Of a stretch of 64,000 nucleotides of DNA, positions 1 to 11,437 are shown in pieces. Below the pieces are notes generated by a model that saw only the letters and a program-made list of their open reading frames with translations, had not been told where the DNA came from and did not search any database. Position numbers and translations under genes: made by a program. Numbering within the stretch: position 1 is the stretch's first letter; each line of letters opens with the position of its first letter. The stretch is from Adiantum capillus-veneris (taxonomy: Eukaryota; Streptophyta; Polypodiopsida; Polypodiales; Pteridaceae): contig CM043953.1 in assembly GCA_014529385.2 (NCBI GenBank), positions 91,688,842-91,752,841 of the forward strand, read 5' to 3'.

Positions 1-321
1 TAGAGACAGGGTTGCCATCTACATCTGAGGTTGACGCAACATGATGGCGAGCCAAGGGAGGAGGGAATTTTGGGGGGCGAGGGGCTCAAGGTCACCATCG
101 CGATGCAGCCGACCTCCATGGCGGTCACAGAGGAGGCGCAGGGGGGTCGAGCGATCTCTGAGGTGGAAACAGACTTTTGCTTTTGAATTGGTCATTCCTT
201 CGTGATTTCAAAGGAATCATCAGTGGAAATTAATTAATGGGAAGTGCAAATATATATAGGCCCCTTCCTGGAACATGCATTTGCATCTTTTTTTTTTACC
301 CCTTAACCTCATATTTGCATA

Positions 322-384
322 GTGACTAACCTTCAAGATACAAATAGAAGCCTAGCATGTATTTGTATCTTCAAGGTTAGTCAC
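322..384. repeat. Short hairpin, 25-bp arms
   Basis: The left arm (322-346, beginning GTGACTAACCTT) and the right arm (360-384) are reverse complements with one mismatch in 25, around a 13-nt loop. The shape resembles a small foldback element or a miRNA-like stem-loop. No coding sequence overlaps it. Confidence 0.8.
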
Positions 385-444
385 ATTATGCAAGAAGTTG
401 ACATATCAATTACCTTGCTATGGTCTCTAGAAGCATTGACAATG

Positions 445-792
445 AGGCTGGTGTCACACTGGGACGGGGAATGGATGGCCATGTTGATTTGACGTCCGCT
501 CATTCGTTGTTGCAAAAAGAGAAAGCTGGTTGCGAGAGGATGTCAGAGGGGCAGCCTCGCATGCCTGGCCAACTTTCCAAACGCGCGGCATCTGCAAAAG
601 TACACGCGTGAAAGCATTTCAAAGGTTTTGAACCCTGGCGTACAACACCAAAGACGGACGATCTACCACTTGGGCTATTCTCATTGCTTGAGAGGAATGG
701 CCAATGTTTTCTACATGTTCCAATGTGACAGCAATCGGCTGGCCACATCTGCAAATCACACTTGGGCAGACGTCCCAGTGTGACACAAGCCT
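445..792. repeat. Foldback or MITE-like unit
   Basis: Positions 445-466 and 771-792 are reverse complements at 21 of 22 bases, with core GTCACACTGGGACG. The spacer pairs only weakly. The size (about 350 bp) and absence of coding fit a miniature inverted-repeat element. No target duplication was identified. Confidence 0.55.
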
Positions 793-1084
793 GAGGATCT
801 ATTGACTGACATATGCATAGAAAGAGCTACAATACTGAGGGCAGTATGGTAGTTTAGAAACTTCGTTACTCTTTCAAAAGAAGTGCGAGCCTCTAGACAT
901 AAATTCTATTATGGAGACATGCAGGTGGAATCTCCTTTGTAGAAGGAATACAAATTGCAAGCTTAACAAGTAGGAATAGTTGTGGTGGTACATCCCCTAC
1001 TATGTATTTTTTATGGAGTTCCTTGTGCAAAAGATACGACGTGGCTATGTGCAACTTTTTGTGATTAATGCAATTCAAGTTTAA
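793..1084. other. Unassigned spacer
   Basis: A+T-rich sequence with only short random frames. I see no repeat, RNA gene or element end here. Confidence 0.5.
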
Positions 1085-1640
1085 TTGAGCACTTTAAAAA
1101 AACAAGAAAATGACATGTGCATAGTGAGGTTAAGGGGCAGTGCGATCATAAAAAGAAACGTTGATTTTTGCAATGGTTTTGGTAGCTTTGATTCCAAATG
1201 CGATGTACTTTTGAAAGCACAAAACATTTTCGATGAGCTATGCAATGTTCCGGAAAAATCATTTTTCCAAACATACAAAATGCCTTTCCTTGAATTTGCC
1301 AAGAGTAAAGTTTAGAAACGTAGGTCACTTTTTTAGGTTTTTACACTATTTTTATCTATTTTGGGGCAAAATTTCTCCTTTTCCCCTTGCGCTCAACCGA
1401 CATTTTTGAAATTGAAAACGGCACGATATTAAGTTGAGACACATTTTTCCCAAACACTGGAGCTATGTGATGTGGTTTCTTGGAATGCATTGATTGCGGG
1501 GTATGCCCAAAAGGGAAGGGCTAGATAGTGGTGAGCTATTTTCACCTGAAATGCAAAGAGAAGCTTTTTTTTTTCAATATATGCTTACAGGTTGGAGGCA
1601 TGTAGAATCGCCAAGATGTTAATATGCGCCAAAAAAATTT
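1085..1640 (+). pseudogene. PPR-protein gene remnant
   Basis: Two separated stretches read like consecutive parts of a plant PLS-class pentatricopeptide repeat (PPR) protein. Near 1190-1245 the frame reads SKCDVLLKAQNIFDEL, close to the usual 'YAKCG..EKAQ.VFDEL' helix. At 1469-1519 another stretch reads DVVSWNALIAGYAQKG, the most recognisable PLS-type PPR signature. Intact members bind RNA in organelles, usually for RNA editing. Here about 200 bp of unrelated sequence lies between the two parts, and stops and frame changes follow within about 20 codons, so this is a dead fragment. The 76-codon open frame at 1085-1312 covers only the first part. The motif is convincing; the boundaries are approximate. 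Confidence 0.6.
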
Positions 1641-1763
1641 TTATGATCAAATTATTAAAGAGCTTTTTGCTATTTTTTGCCACTAGGATAGACTAGACCA
1701 CTTACAATCTAATGGCTGCATGAGTGCAAGCTCCATGTGTCTTCATATTGGAGTTTCTTCTGG

Positions 1764-1895
1764 TCTCCTCTCTCTCTCTCTCTCTCTTTCTTTGGAAAGA
1801 CTCCCATGGAAGGTTGTTAGCCAATCTTTCTTTGGAAAGACTACCATGGAAGGTTGTTAGCCAATCTTTACTCGCTTAAAGGAACGGTTGAAAGC

Positions 1896-1942
<47 letters not shown>

Positions 1943-1989
1943 GTCATGTGCATCATGGGGTCTGCCATTGCTCCAAGCCCCTGTTGCCT

Positions 1990-2046
<57 letters not shown>
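1764..2046. repeat. (CT)n tracts and 40-bp tandem duplication
   Basis: CT tracts occupy 1764-1788, 1899-1940 and 1991-2046. Between the first two, a 40-bp unit containing CCATGGAAGGTTGTTAGCC occurs twice in tandem (1787-1866) with one visible difference. The open frames here encode only Ser-Leu or Arg-Glu repeats and are not genes. Confidence 0.9.
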
Positions 2047-2047
<1 letters not shown>

Positions 2048-2306
2048 AAGGCAGAATGGGATAAACTCGTTGGTAGGTAGGTTTGCACCACAAAGATGAA
2101 GCTACTTATTGCGAAAAAAATGATGAGGTAGCGAGGAGATTCTATCAATAGACCACAATGCAAAAATGTATCTGCAAGATACTCATTGTAGTATACATAC
2201 ACTACTGTGAGAGAGAATTTCTTGCTGGCAAAGGCCCATCATCTCAAATAACCTTATTGGCCAAGGTGGGCAAAAACAATTGGATCTTACCAATGCATAA
2301 AACTTA

Positions 2307-2388
2307 GAGAGAGAGAGAGAGAAGAGAAGTTTTAAATGAGTAGCAATAGTAGAGAGAGAGGGAGAGGGAGAGAGAGAGAGAGAGAGTC
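2307..2388. repeat. (GA)n tracts
   Basis: Two purine tracts (about 2307-2322 and 2350-2388) are separated by a short unique sequence just upstream of the inverted-repeat element. Confidence 0.85.
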
Positions 2389-2437
2389 TAGAGAGTTGTT
2401 GCGAAGGAAGATGTGGACATTAATGATACGAATAGGA

Positions 2438-3059
2438 CCGGTCGCCTTCGACGGCCTCTCTCTCTCCTTCACTCCTACTCTGAGCTCTCTCTCTCTTTTT
2501 CGCTCCCCCAGTTTTGGCTTATAGCCTTCATCTCGCAAAACATGACACGTGTAAAGGGTCATGTCCTCTGCTATATTATGTTAGTAGATAACTAGTACAA
2601 CTAATCTCGCCACCCCAACTCGTACAAATGACATGTTGATGAAAGAAGTACATAGCATATATGTCGCTGCCAAGGAGGTAATTCTTCCAGATCCAAACGG
2701 ATCAACTATGTAGGTGTAATGAGAGATTGAAAATCCATCTTGAGAGTGCTCCGATCAACTCTAACTAAAACAATACAAAGTGATAGTCACTAGGGAGTCG
2801 TAGTAGGACTAGTACACTTTTCATGTGAAGTTGATCGACCCACCCCAAATAAATTCTTTCAAATAGATAAAAGAATAGGAATTACTTGGGCACATTCACA
2901 TGATATACATTTACTAACATAATATGGCACAAGGGGGAGTCCTTCACACGTGTCGCAATCTGTAACCTGAAAGCTAAAGTCCAAAATTAAAAAAAACTCC
3001 TTTGCACGTGATAAAGAGGGGAGAGAGGGGGAGAGAGAGAGACCGTTGAAGGCGACCGG
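2438..3059. mobile_element. Foldback (MITE-like) element with long inverted arms
   Basis: The outer 30 bp at 2438-2470 (CCGGTCGCCTTCGACGG followed by CT repeats) is the reverse complement of 3029-3059 with only a few differences. Similarity continues inward at lower identity: both arms contain ACACGTGT and, further in, TATTATGTTAGTA in opposite orientation near 2545-2590 and 2905-2965. Arms of about 150 bp around a noncoding centre suit a foldback transposon. No target-site duplication was recognised and no transposase is encoded. Confidence 0.65.
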
Positions 3060-3780
3060 CCGTACTAGTAATTTTAACACTCTTCTATGCGACTTTAACA
3101 CCCCCTTTGCATCTCTTACTGGAATACATTGATGCAATACCCAAAGCAGAAGCTACGATGGGCACCCCAACACCTTAAGCTTACAACTTGAAGATTGCAT
3201 TTGTGAACTATTATTCAAACAATTTATCATTTATGGCTACACCAAATGGTAATCAAGGCTTGTGGACACCTCCCAATCCATGACTCCACTTTCTTGAACA
3301 AGTGAACACATCATGTTATGTTATCCTTGCATAATTGTTTGCAACAATGCATGCAAAGATGCAAAGATGGAGAAGAAAAATGTTTGTTACATGCGAAAAA
3401 TGTTTGCCCCTATTTTTGTTACATGCGAAAAATGTTTTCAACTTGCACGTTGCCTGTGTACGCCGATGTCACTGTCTCTTTTCCTGTTGGTAGAACAAAA
3501 CCCGAGCTTTCATTTGCGCTTATGCGCGCTTGAAACTGTGCAGCAGGGGCCAAGCAATCCGCCACCGAGCTTAGATGGCCTTATATTGGGGGTTTTACTC
3601 TAGTAAAGCAAGCAAGGAAGCTTCGAGGGAAGACGGACCAATATAGAGACAACGAGATTGTGTACGGAAATACTGAAGCTATGGTAGGCGAGAAAAAATG
3701 TAGTCGACGAGTGCTAAATAGAGCTATCTAGCGGTTTTCAAAGATGTGCTATTTAAAAAAAAATTCGGATTTGCTTTCAT
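3060..3780. other. Unassigned spacer
   Basis: A 96-codon frame at 3313-3603 has no recognisable motif and low-complexity composition. A local direct repeat (GTTACATGCGAAAAATGTTT, near 3386 and 3419) is visible. Nothing else is supported. Confidence 0.45.
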
Positions 3781-3784
3781 AGTT

Positions 3785-3900
3785 CCCAATGCAATAAGGG
3801 ACAACGTCAGATCTGACGGTCCAAGATTGACGCGCCCCGCGTTTTCCTCCTCCACCATTGATCCCATTTGAGCATGCCCGTGTGATATAGTGATGAGGAA
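3785..3900 (+). repeat. SINE-like 3' module, single copy
   Basis: The segment ending near 3895 contains CCATTGATCCC followed about 8 bp later by CATGCCCGTGTGA and ATAGTG. The same ordered motifs recur in the arms of the SINE-like units at 4306-4700 and 50264-50652, so it is probably a 5'-truncated copy of that family. Confidence 0.5.
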
Positions 3901-4305
3901 AGCTGAGTGTCAATTTTCCCATGTAATTATCCAAGTGGCTTTGACTGCATCTTGGGGGTACGTGTTACTAATCGTGATTGTCTACTTACTAGTGCTTCTA
4001 CCCTGCATACAACCTAACCTTCAATAAGGACCTTAAGGAACTTGCCTTCGAAACAAAGTAAATCAACAAGTGTTTCAATGAATGCAAGGCTTTGAGGTAA
4101 AAAGGACCCACGACAAAGCCAACTGTTTTGGCTAACTATCCAGGATGAGGCTAGGCTGCAAACTTTCTAAGGTCATGGGAGACTGCACTTCAATAGCATG
4201 AAGCCCTAATGAAGGTCTAATGAGAAGAACATCTATTTACTCTAGGGTCACCATGTGGCATAGGAAGGAGAGTCCGAGACTCTATTGCACTCGCAATGCC
4301 GAGGA

Positions 4306-4700
4306 GGGGAGACCTCGGGACTAAGTGACACGAGCGGGGGTGGGTGGGATCTACGATCGGAGGATTGTGGATTGTAGATCCGGAATACGAGTACCCTAGA
4401 TTACAAAAGGTACCTGTGTTTCGAAAGTAATCTATGGTACCCCATTATGTGGGCGTGGGGTTTGAACTCGTGACCTCACCCATGTCAGGCGCATGCCCTA
4501 ACCACTACGATATGCACGCATTCTGAACGTGGGGGCCCTAATTTACTTAAAACACGTATGCAAAACGACGACAACCGAAAGTAATCTAGGAATCTAGGGT
4601 ACCCTAGATTACTTTCGGCGCCGCCACCCAGATCTTCAGCCCACAATCCCCCGGCCGTAGATCCCACCCTCTCATGCCCGTGTCACTTAGTCCCAAGGGA
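4306..4700. mobile_element. SINE-like head-to-head unit with tRNA-related core
   Basis: The left arm (about 4306-4380) and right arm (about 4619-4700) are inverted copies sharing GGGACTAAGTGACACG, GGTGGGATCTACG and GGATTGTGG. Between them, on the minus strand (about 4450-4530), lies a tRNA-related stretch with an A-box-like TAGTGGTTAGGGC and a B-box-like GAGTTCAAACCCC. A second hairpin (CTAGGGTACCCTAG region, 4575-4616) lies inside. The natural reading is a minus-strand SINE joined head-to-head to a 5'-truncated plus-strand copy, or a SINE that amplifies as an inverted unit. The tRNA arms do not pair well enough for a functional tRNA gene. Confidence 0.55.
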
Positions 4701-4753
4701 GGGGAGATGCTAGTGGGCCTGTAGGAGGTGAACATGCAGCCTGCCATGAACTG

Positions 4754-4754
4754 T

Positions 4755-4787
<33 letters not shown>

Positions 4788-4790
4788 TGC
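4754..4790. repeat. (GA)n microsatellite
   Basis: Uninterrupted GA dinucleotides with one GGG interruption near the 3' end, immediately after the SINE-like unit. Confidence 0.9.
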
Positions 4791-5039
4791 ATCCGACTTT
4801 ACATCCCACGCTCAACTTGCACTACTGTGGCATGCATTGAGCATGGAGAAGGTAATGACAATGCCATTGCTTCTCTTGAAAGATGACGAGCTCTGGGGCA
4901 ATCATTGTTGTACATAATAGAACTAAGACCAACTAAGGTCTTAATCTAAAGTTAAATTAAAAGGTGAAGAGTTGCGACTCCATTAGATCCACTTGCTAAA
5001 TTGTTTACACCATACATCTCCACTATGTAGGCTCTAGCA

Positions 5040-5229
5040 ATGGAGGGAGTGTCAAAGTATCTGTGCTTGGTAGATATATGGGAGACATGTTTGCATATCA
5101 GTGCGGAATTCTCTCTAGATGCAATCATGTGTGCTTGCATCTTAAAGGAAGGTGCCATTATGCAAGATGTTAACATAGGCAATCAATTGGAGGTGAGATT
5201 TTTAATTAGTGTCTATCAAAAGACAATGT
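5040..5229 (+). pseudogene. PPR-protein fragment
   Basis: A 63-codon frame contains ACILKEGAIMQDVNIGNQL, which closely follows the PLS-class PPR pattern 'ACILKAC..MQDV.IGKQ.H'. The frame begins and ends in unrelated sequence and has no further repeats, so it is a fragment. It lies 3.5 kb from the other PPR remnant in the same orientation and may come from the same parent gene. The motif is shorter and less specific than the one at 1469-1519. Confidence 0.4.
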
Positions 5230-5433
5230 AATGAGATTGTTGGTCATGTTTATAAAAAAAACAATGTCATCTATTCTGATCTATAAGGGAGAGGCCTTTT
5301 TAGCCCTACCATGTGGCACACTCAAGAGGCTCAGAGCGACACTGTTGAAATTCATGAGCGAGATCACGCAGGCCTCATGCAGTGAATGGCTATGAGGGGG
5401 TGTTGAAGAGCCGTTGAAGGGCATTTGATGAAG

Positions 5434-6103
<670 letters not shown>

Positions 6104-6120
6104 CTCGGGGGATTCACTAT

Positions 6121-7850
6121 GGATTTCCGTATGGTATCACGTGAGTGTACAAGAGGGGGGTTTTTAGAGGTCAGACATAGGCGTATACAATAGGGGTATC
6201 CCCTCATTATTTCATGCTCGTACCGTATGCATAAGGGAGGGGGGGGGGGATGTTGAGAGCTTTTGCCATCTTCTATAGGGTGTTGCTGCTCAAATTACCT
6301 GCACTATTTGAGGTCTTTGTGGTCCAGACATTGCATGGCCAGTGTGAAACGGCCGATGGCCCGTGAGTAATTAGGAAATTTTTGATATTCTGTCATGCAT
6401 CGATTGGTAAGATGTGGGGATACATCATGGTCTTTTTCCTTCATCCATAGGTCTTGGGAGATGGCACCAAATCGAAACAATTTAGCTTCGCATTTACCTA
6501 TACTTTAGTATTTTGCTGCTTCAGATGAGCGTTTAGCTGCTTCTTCGTAAGATGTCTACTATTACGGGTCCCCTTTTTGAAGAACACTTCGGGACCCTCC
6601 ACTACCTCCCGGTCCATGGATGCTAACACGACTTCGTGTCTTGAGGCCTTGAGGGCTTCGAGCCGACGAGAGGCCTCCTCCGAGGTAGGAAGGCACACTT
6701 GTGGAAAAGTATACTGCGGAGATCTTGAGCAAGGATGCCGCGTGGGCACTCCCCTTGATGCTTTAACAAGGGTAGGTGGTAAGGCCAGTTGTGAAGGGGA
6801 ATTGGGAGCGCCCATAGGATTAAACTCTACGGACATCAAAAGAAAGGATTAACGAGCCTTCGGGGTTCCAAGCTCCAGCAGGGGGAACACGAGCAAGAAA
6901 CACAGGTTCTCAGCCTTGGCGTCGCGAGTGCGCGCGCCGGGAGATATTGGTCTCCCCGAGGGGGCTGTTCATTCAGGCACAACAGGGAGCTGCCTTGGCC
7001 GGGAGCTATCCCTCATAGAGGGCCATGCACCATATAGTTTGCATCAAAGAAGACAGGTCGCTCTAAGGGGCCATTTATGGAACGCACAACAGGGGGTTGT
7101 GTGCCAACGGCTTTCCCACAAAGGGGGCTATGGGCCTTATTGTTTATAGTAGTAGGTCAGAGGGGCAGCAAGGACATGTCCTCTATTTTCATTGGCGCCC
7201 ATGTTGGGATGTGGTTCAGGGCCTCTTCACGAATACAGGAGAGGATAGCAGGTCAGATACTCACGAGGAGCTCAAAGGGGCTCTGGCAGATTGGATACTC
7301 CTCACCGTGAGAGCTGACCCAGCAGGGGGCCGCGTGCTGTCATTGTTGCACAGGCCGCGAGACTTCCCTCAGTGGAGGCCGCGTGCTATTAATACTATCG
7401 TCAGGTGCAAATAATGGAAGCAAACCCAAAGGGGTTGAGCCTCTGGATCTTTGGTAGAACTAATTGAGTGCCCTTAGTGGGCTATGGTGGTGAATATACC
7501 CGCATTGTCCGCCTGGACTCAGCCGAGCTAGATCGTCGAGTTGTTTGAGGTCTTTACTGATCTCTCGAGTGGGTCTCGACCCCTTGTTTTGTATGCCAGT
7601 TGAAGGGTGAGCAGCAACAAGCTATGGAAAGCACTTCGGCGGCCAGTGGTGGCAGTGCCGGGGGCGACCATCATGTGAAGGAACTCGGCTGCGACATTCA
7701 TAACTTGCCCTGCGGTGTGTTGCCATCATAGCATCAATCTTGGTGCTTGTATTCCTTTTTACGGACAAGCAAACTCGCTCTTTCACAATCTACACCTCTA
7801 GAGTCATCCAAGAAGCGGTGTTTAGCGACATGAACGCCCTTGTGTAAGAA
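6121..7850. other. Interior of candidate transposon, unassigned
   Basis: This G+C-richer part has overlapping short frames on both strands (113 codons on minus at 6498-6839, 105 on plus at 7097-7414) without recognisable domains. Purine-rich GGGGG and AGGGGGC motifs recur between 6840 and 7400. A G-run lies at 6238-6249. It could be degraded captured coding sequence or subterminal repeats. Confidence 0.3.
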
Positions 7851-7852
7851 AC

Positions 7853-8755
7853 TTGTTGCTATCGCGTTTCTTGATGTTTAGGTTAGAATTATTTTTCTAC
7901 TTTCTGTCAATGTTTCATAATGATTTAATTATTCTGCAATTGATTGCAAAAACGCTTCGATCACCCTTGGAATTGTGGCCTTCTATTCGGTACTCTAGAT
8001 TGTCCATTGCTTATTTGGACCGTCATCTACGAGCATTGCCCCATCTTCTACTACGGCATGGACAATTTTTCTTCTTGATGAGGTTTGACTGACATCTCTT
8101 TCTCTGCTCTGTTTGAACGTTACATGTAGTGATATGGCCTATTGCGACGCCATTGTTTAGGAGTTTCTGTCAGTTTTGAGTCAATTGACGAGATGTTGAG
8201 CAAGAAGTAGTCTTCTATGGGTTGCGAAGCCAGCTCCACCCGCCGAAAGCATGCTTTTGAACTCTTTGCATTGAGGGAAATTTCCAAATTGTGACTATCT
8301 TAGCCTTCTGCTAGACTGAAGAATTGTCTGAATGGCGGTATTCTTAACCTAAAGCTATCAGAGCTAGATTTAAGCTTGGATTGAAGATTGGTGGTAAGAG
8401 ACAAATCTCTGTATGAAATCAGATGAAATGGATTGGATTTTAACTTTTCTGTGGTAGTTGCTACACTAACTATACAATCAATGTACCTTCGGATTGATTA
8501 CTTTCTCTCTTCAGAGGAAGAAACTTACAATTATAACTGACCTGATTGGCTGCAATGATGTGCGAGTAATTGATGCACATGCGCTCTTGTTTAAGTTTAC
8601 AGCTCTACAACCTGTTAAGTTTACTCCTACCTATGCATGAAGCTGCAAAAGCCCAAGTAATGGTATCAGCTATGCGAAAAACATTTCAAGTGCTACTTGA
8701 TTTGGATGTTTTGCGTCCACAAGTTCTTATTGAGATTTCAGTGGTATGTTTATAA
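7853..8755 (+). pseudogene. Exon-like captured fragments, family not recognised
   Basis: Three stretches read as protein between A+T-rich intron-like gaps: around 7950-8090, 8150-8275 (VLSQLTR... then KPAPPAESMLLNSL, with stops), and 8635-8748 (AAKAQVMVSAMRKTFQVLLD then LRPQVLIEISV). The last ends in a plausible splice donor (TCAG then TGGTATGTTT near 8745). Codon usage and conserved-looking sequence suggest a degraded multi-exon plant gene, but I do not recognise the family and the frame is broken. Its position inside the 17-bp TIR pair suggests capture by the transposon. Confidence 0.3.
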
Positions 8756-9051
8756 TCCGAGTACAGTGAGCAATCATGACTCGAGTGCAAGGTAGAAGGT
8801 GTATTCTCTGTAGGGCCTCATTTGAATGAGTGCATACATTTACATACACACATGGAGACATACATGAATGCCTATAAATGCATGTATTTATAGATATATC
8901 TACATCTGCATGTGCATATATATGATATTGTGATGTGTATGCATGTGAGTAAAAATGTATGTGTGTATGTATATTGTTGTGGAAGAATTCTTCTTTGTAT
9001 TATGAATTGTATATGGTGTTCATGTGAGATTATTTTGATGTTTTATTAGGT

Positions 9052-9376
9052 GATGACCTATCTTATCCTGTCCATCGCGGCAGCTTCAGTGCAGTCTGGT
9101 ACACTCTGCAATCATAAATGTTTGCCTTCGTAATTTCTATCTAAAATGTTGCTATTAGAAAGAAAGAGGCTTGGTTACTTGTTTCTATTGGTGACATTAG
9201 TGCTACTTGTATCCCCTTCCTCTGATGATGGCTTTGATGATGAGGAGGAAAATGATGAGCCTCAGAGAGCTTGCGACGATCTTCTACCCAATCATTGGTT
9301 TTGCGATTCATTGGTTAGTGATTCTTTTCATATGAAGTCTCTTTTGTTGTGCTCTTTTCTTGCTATTGGTCTCTAG
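9052..9376 (+). pseudogene. Exon-like fragment, weak CASP-like resemblance
   Basis: Following TTTTATTAG, a possible 3' splice site, the frame reads VMTYLILSIAAASVQSGTL, a hydrophobic segment resembling the conserved 'DQVMTYLLLSA.SAA' region of CASP-like four-helix membrane proteins. The next frame (9146-9376) carries a hydrophobic run, an acidic DDGFDDEEENDE stretch and DDLLPNHWFC, which I do not recognise. There is no continuous gene. The CASP-like identification rests on one short motif and may be wrong. Confidence 0.22.
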
Positions 9377-9544
9377 ACTTTGGTTCTTTTGTTAAACAAA
9401 AGTTATTTAGATAGTTTATTCAATTTTCTCTTCAAGAATTTCGGCTTTGATCCTTTGAATTTCAATAACCTAGCTTGATTGCAAGCTTGCCTTAAAGTGA
9501 ACCAGAAATGCTTTTAGCAAAAGCTTCAAATTTTGACCTAAAAA

Positions 9545-9642
9545 TCAAGAGACTTTTAAGTTTGCCTTTATTTTATAGTTCTAATACTCTATTGTACATT
9601 GTTTGCAAAATTTAGAATGAATGGAAACAGTTTGGTACATGA

Positions 9643-9731
<89 letters not shown>

Positions 9732-10347
9732 AATAAAAAAGAGATATATTTAGAGAAAAATTTATAAGTTAATACCTTTTGTAATGTGTTTTAATTTAAA
9801 AAATGAAGTTTTCCATGGTTTTTTATGAGTATTTGTTATTTAGAGAACAATCCATTTCATATATGTGCCTTAAATCCCATGTGGGAAGCCCTACTCAGTA
9901 TGTGGCTAGTATCATTTGTTTTGAGACTGATATTTGTATCAATTTACAAGGGAAATGATGTCCGTCTTTTGACAAATTACATTGAATCAATTGGTTTATT
10001 TTAATTTAGTATTCATTATATTTTTTGCTTTTCATGGTTTGTTCTCTTAACATCTGTTGCAAATGAAAACACACTACAATGCACACTTATGAAATTTACA
10101 GTTCAACATGTATTTTTGCAAAAGCATGTGTTTCTAAAATTGTCATGTTACTAGTATACATAAAATAGTGGGTCATTACATTCCGTACGAAATCCGTATG
10201 AGGGGGGATGGCTCATTGCGAGAACGTCTATATCTTGTCCGTATGTAGGGGATAGGTTAGCATGTAAGATACGGTACATAGGGGGTATTCTCTAATTTTG
10301 ATGCACGCAGGTGACATCCCCCCATTACTAATAGTGAATCCCCCGAG
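9545..10347. repeat. Right-end repeat shared with 20733-21527
   Basis: The sequence from AAGAGACTTTTA through a GT/GA microsatellite (9643-9727) to GTGAATCCCCCGAG is nearly collinear with 20733-21527, including the microsatellite position. Differences are scattered substitutions and short indels. This defines the noncoding right portion of the TIR transposon family. Confidence 0.85.
9643..9727. repeat. Compound (GT)n-(GA)n microsatellite
   Basis: About 58 bp of GT with one interruption, then about 27 bp of GA. It occupies the same place as the tract at 20831-20900 in the related transposon copy. Confidence 0.92.
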
Positions 10348-10542
10348 GGCCAGCTTCGGGTTGCAGCACAGAGCCAAAAAAGGATAACACTAAGCAAGCA
10401 ATGTTTTGTAGGTAACTAAGCGATCTGGTGGGAGCAGCTCAGTGGGTAATGAGCTGAATTGTTGAAGCAAAGAGGACTGTAGCACCCAAAAACAAAACTA
10501 GCAGGTTGATGATGCGAATGCAACACTATAGCACTGAGACAC

Positions 10543-10544
<2 letters not shown>
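10348..10544. other. Unassigned spacer right of TIR transposon
   Basis: Short unique sequence between the right terminus at 10347 and the CT microsatellite. No gene or further repeat seen. Confidence 0.4.
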
Positions 10545-10602
<58 letters not shown>

Positions 10603-10630
10603 ACACACACACACACACACACACACACAC
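10545..10630. repeat. Compound (CT)n-(AC)n microsatellite
   Basis: About 56 bp of CT followed by about 29 bp of AC. The frame across it is Ser-Leu and His-Thr repeat only. Confidence 0.93.
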
Positions 10631-10835
10631 ATCCCTTTTACACCAAGAATTGAGTAGTTTTCATGACTCCCTTTTTCCATTCCAATGAATGTAAGTGTAT
10701 GCTTGCTCTATCTTTCCTCTTGGTGCTTCTAATTAGATGAGGACGAACCTAAGATGGGGGTGTAGCAGCTACAAAAGACCTCAAATCATGGTTGCATCAG
10801 TGAAAATAACCTATGATCTATCTATCTTTCTACTC

Positions 10836-10966
10836 TATTCAAGCAAAGCCACGTGGCTGCAAATAGAGAAAAGCAAGACAGGTGATGGTGAGTCGGTGAG
10901 AAATGGACGCGAGATATGAGGTCAGATATTCATGGCCATGGGAGACAAAGGGACACATGCACAAGT
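10836..10966 (+). repeat. Direct repeat, left copy (pair with 16716-16845)
   Basis: Shared words with 16716-16845 include GTGGCTGCAAATAGAGAAAAG, ACGCGAGATA and CATGGCCAT, in the same order and orientation. The two copies lie on either side of the Copia insertion. Origin unknown. Confidence 0.7.
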
Positions 10967-11283
10967 GGCTATGGGGGACTGAATAGTCGGGAGCCATCTC
11001 AAGAGCCGAGCCAAGTGAGAGAGCCTATGCACACTACTGCTATGATTCTTAAGTGAATATTGTGTGTGAGAGAGAGTTGTTCCTTGCATGATTACTATCA
11101 AGTCCATGGGCACTACCATGAGAGAGCAAGGGAGAGAGGGGGGGCGGGGGAGTTTCTCATTGCCATTGCCACTTGAGTGAATAAGAGGGGCATAGCCTGC
11201 CCGCTACCATGACACAAAGCATCGGCATCCCTTGTAGCCCTAAACACTCTTAGCCTATGGCATCTGTGATTTACCCCTATCGT

Positions 11284-11286
<3 letters not shown>

Positions 11287-11356
<70 letters not shown>

Positions 11357-11437
11357 CAGCCGCTTTGTTGATCATTCTCATGCACCCAACCCTTGAGAGC
11401 TGCACTGGGTGCATGAGAATGATCAACAAAGCGACTG

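Larger units (their letters stand above)
6104..10347. mobile_element. Candidate 4.2-kb TIR DNA transposon, possibly gene-capturing
   Basis: Positions 6104-6120 (CTCGGGGGATTCACTAT) and 10331-10347 are perfect 17-bp inverted repeats. Subterminal sequence behaves like two ends of one family: the left end (to about 6165) resembles the left ends at 20661 and 29456, and the right end (9545-10347) is nearly the same as 20733-21527. The flanks, CGGCCGGTT on the left and GGCCAGCTT on the right, could be a decayed 9-bp target duplication of the Mutator kind, but the match is imperfect. No transposase was recognised inside. The interior holds exon-like pieces separated by A+T-rich stretches, as in Pack-MULE elements. 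That the two ends belong to one insertion is an inference. Confidence 0.5.

Noticed and set aside
4440-4530. tRNA-Val-like gene
   Set aside because: A- and B-box-like motifs are present, but acceptor, anticodon and T stems do not pair well, and it sits between inverted arms, so SINE-derived is the better reading.
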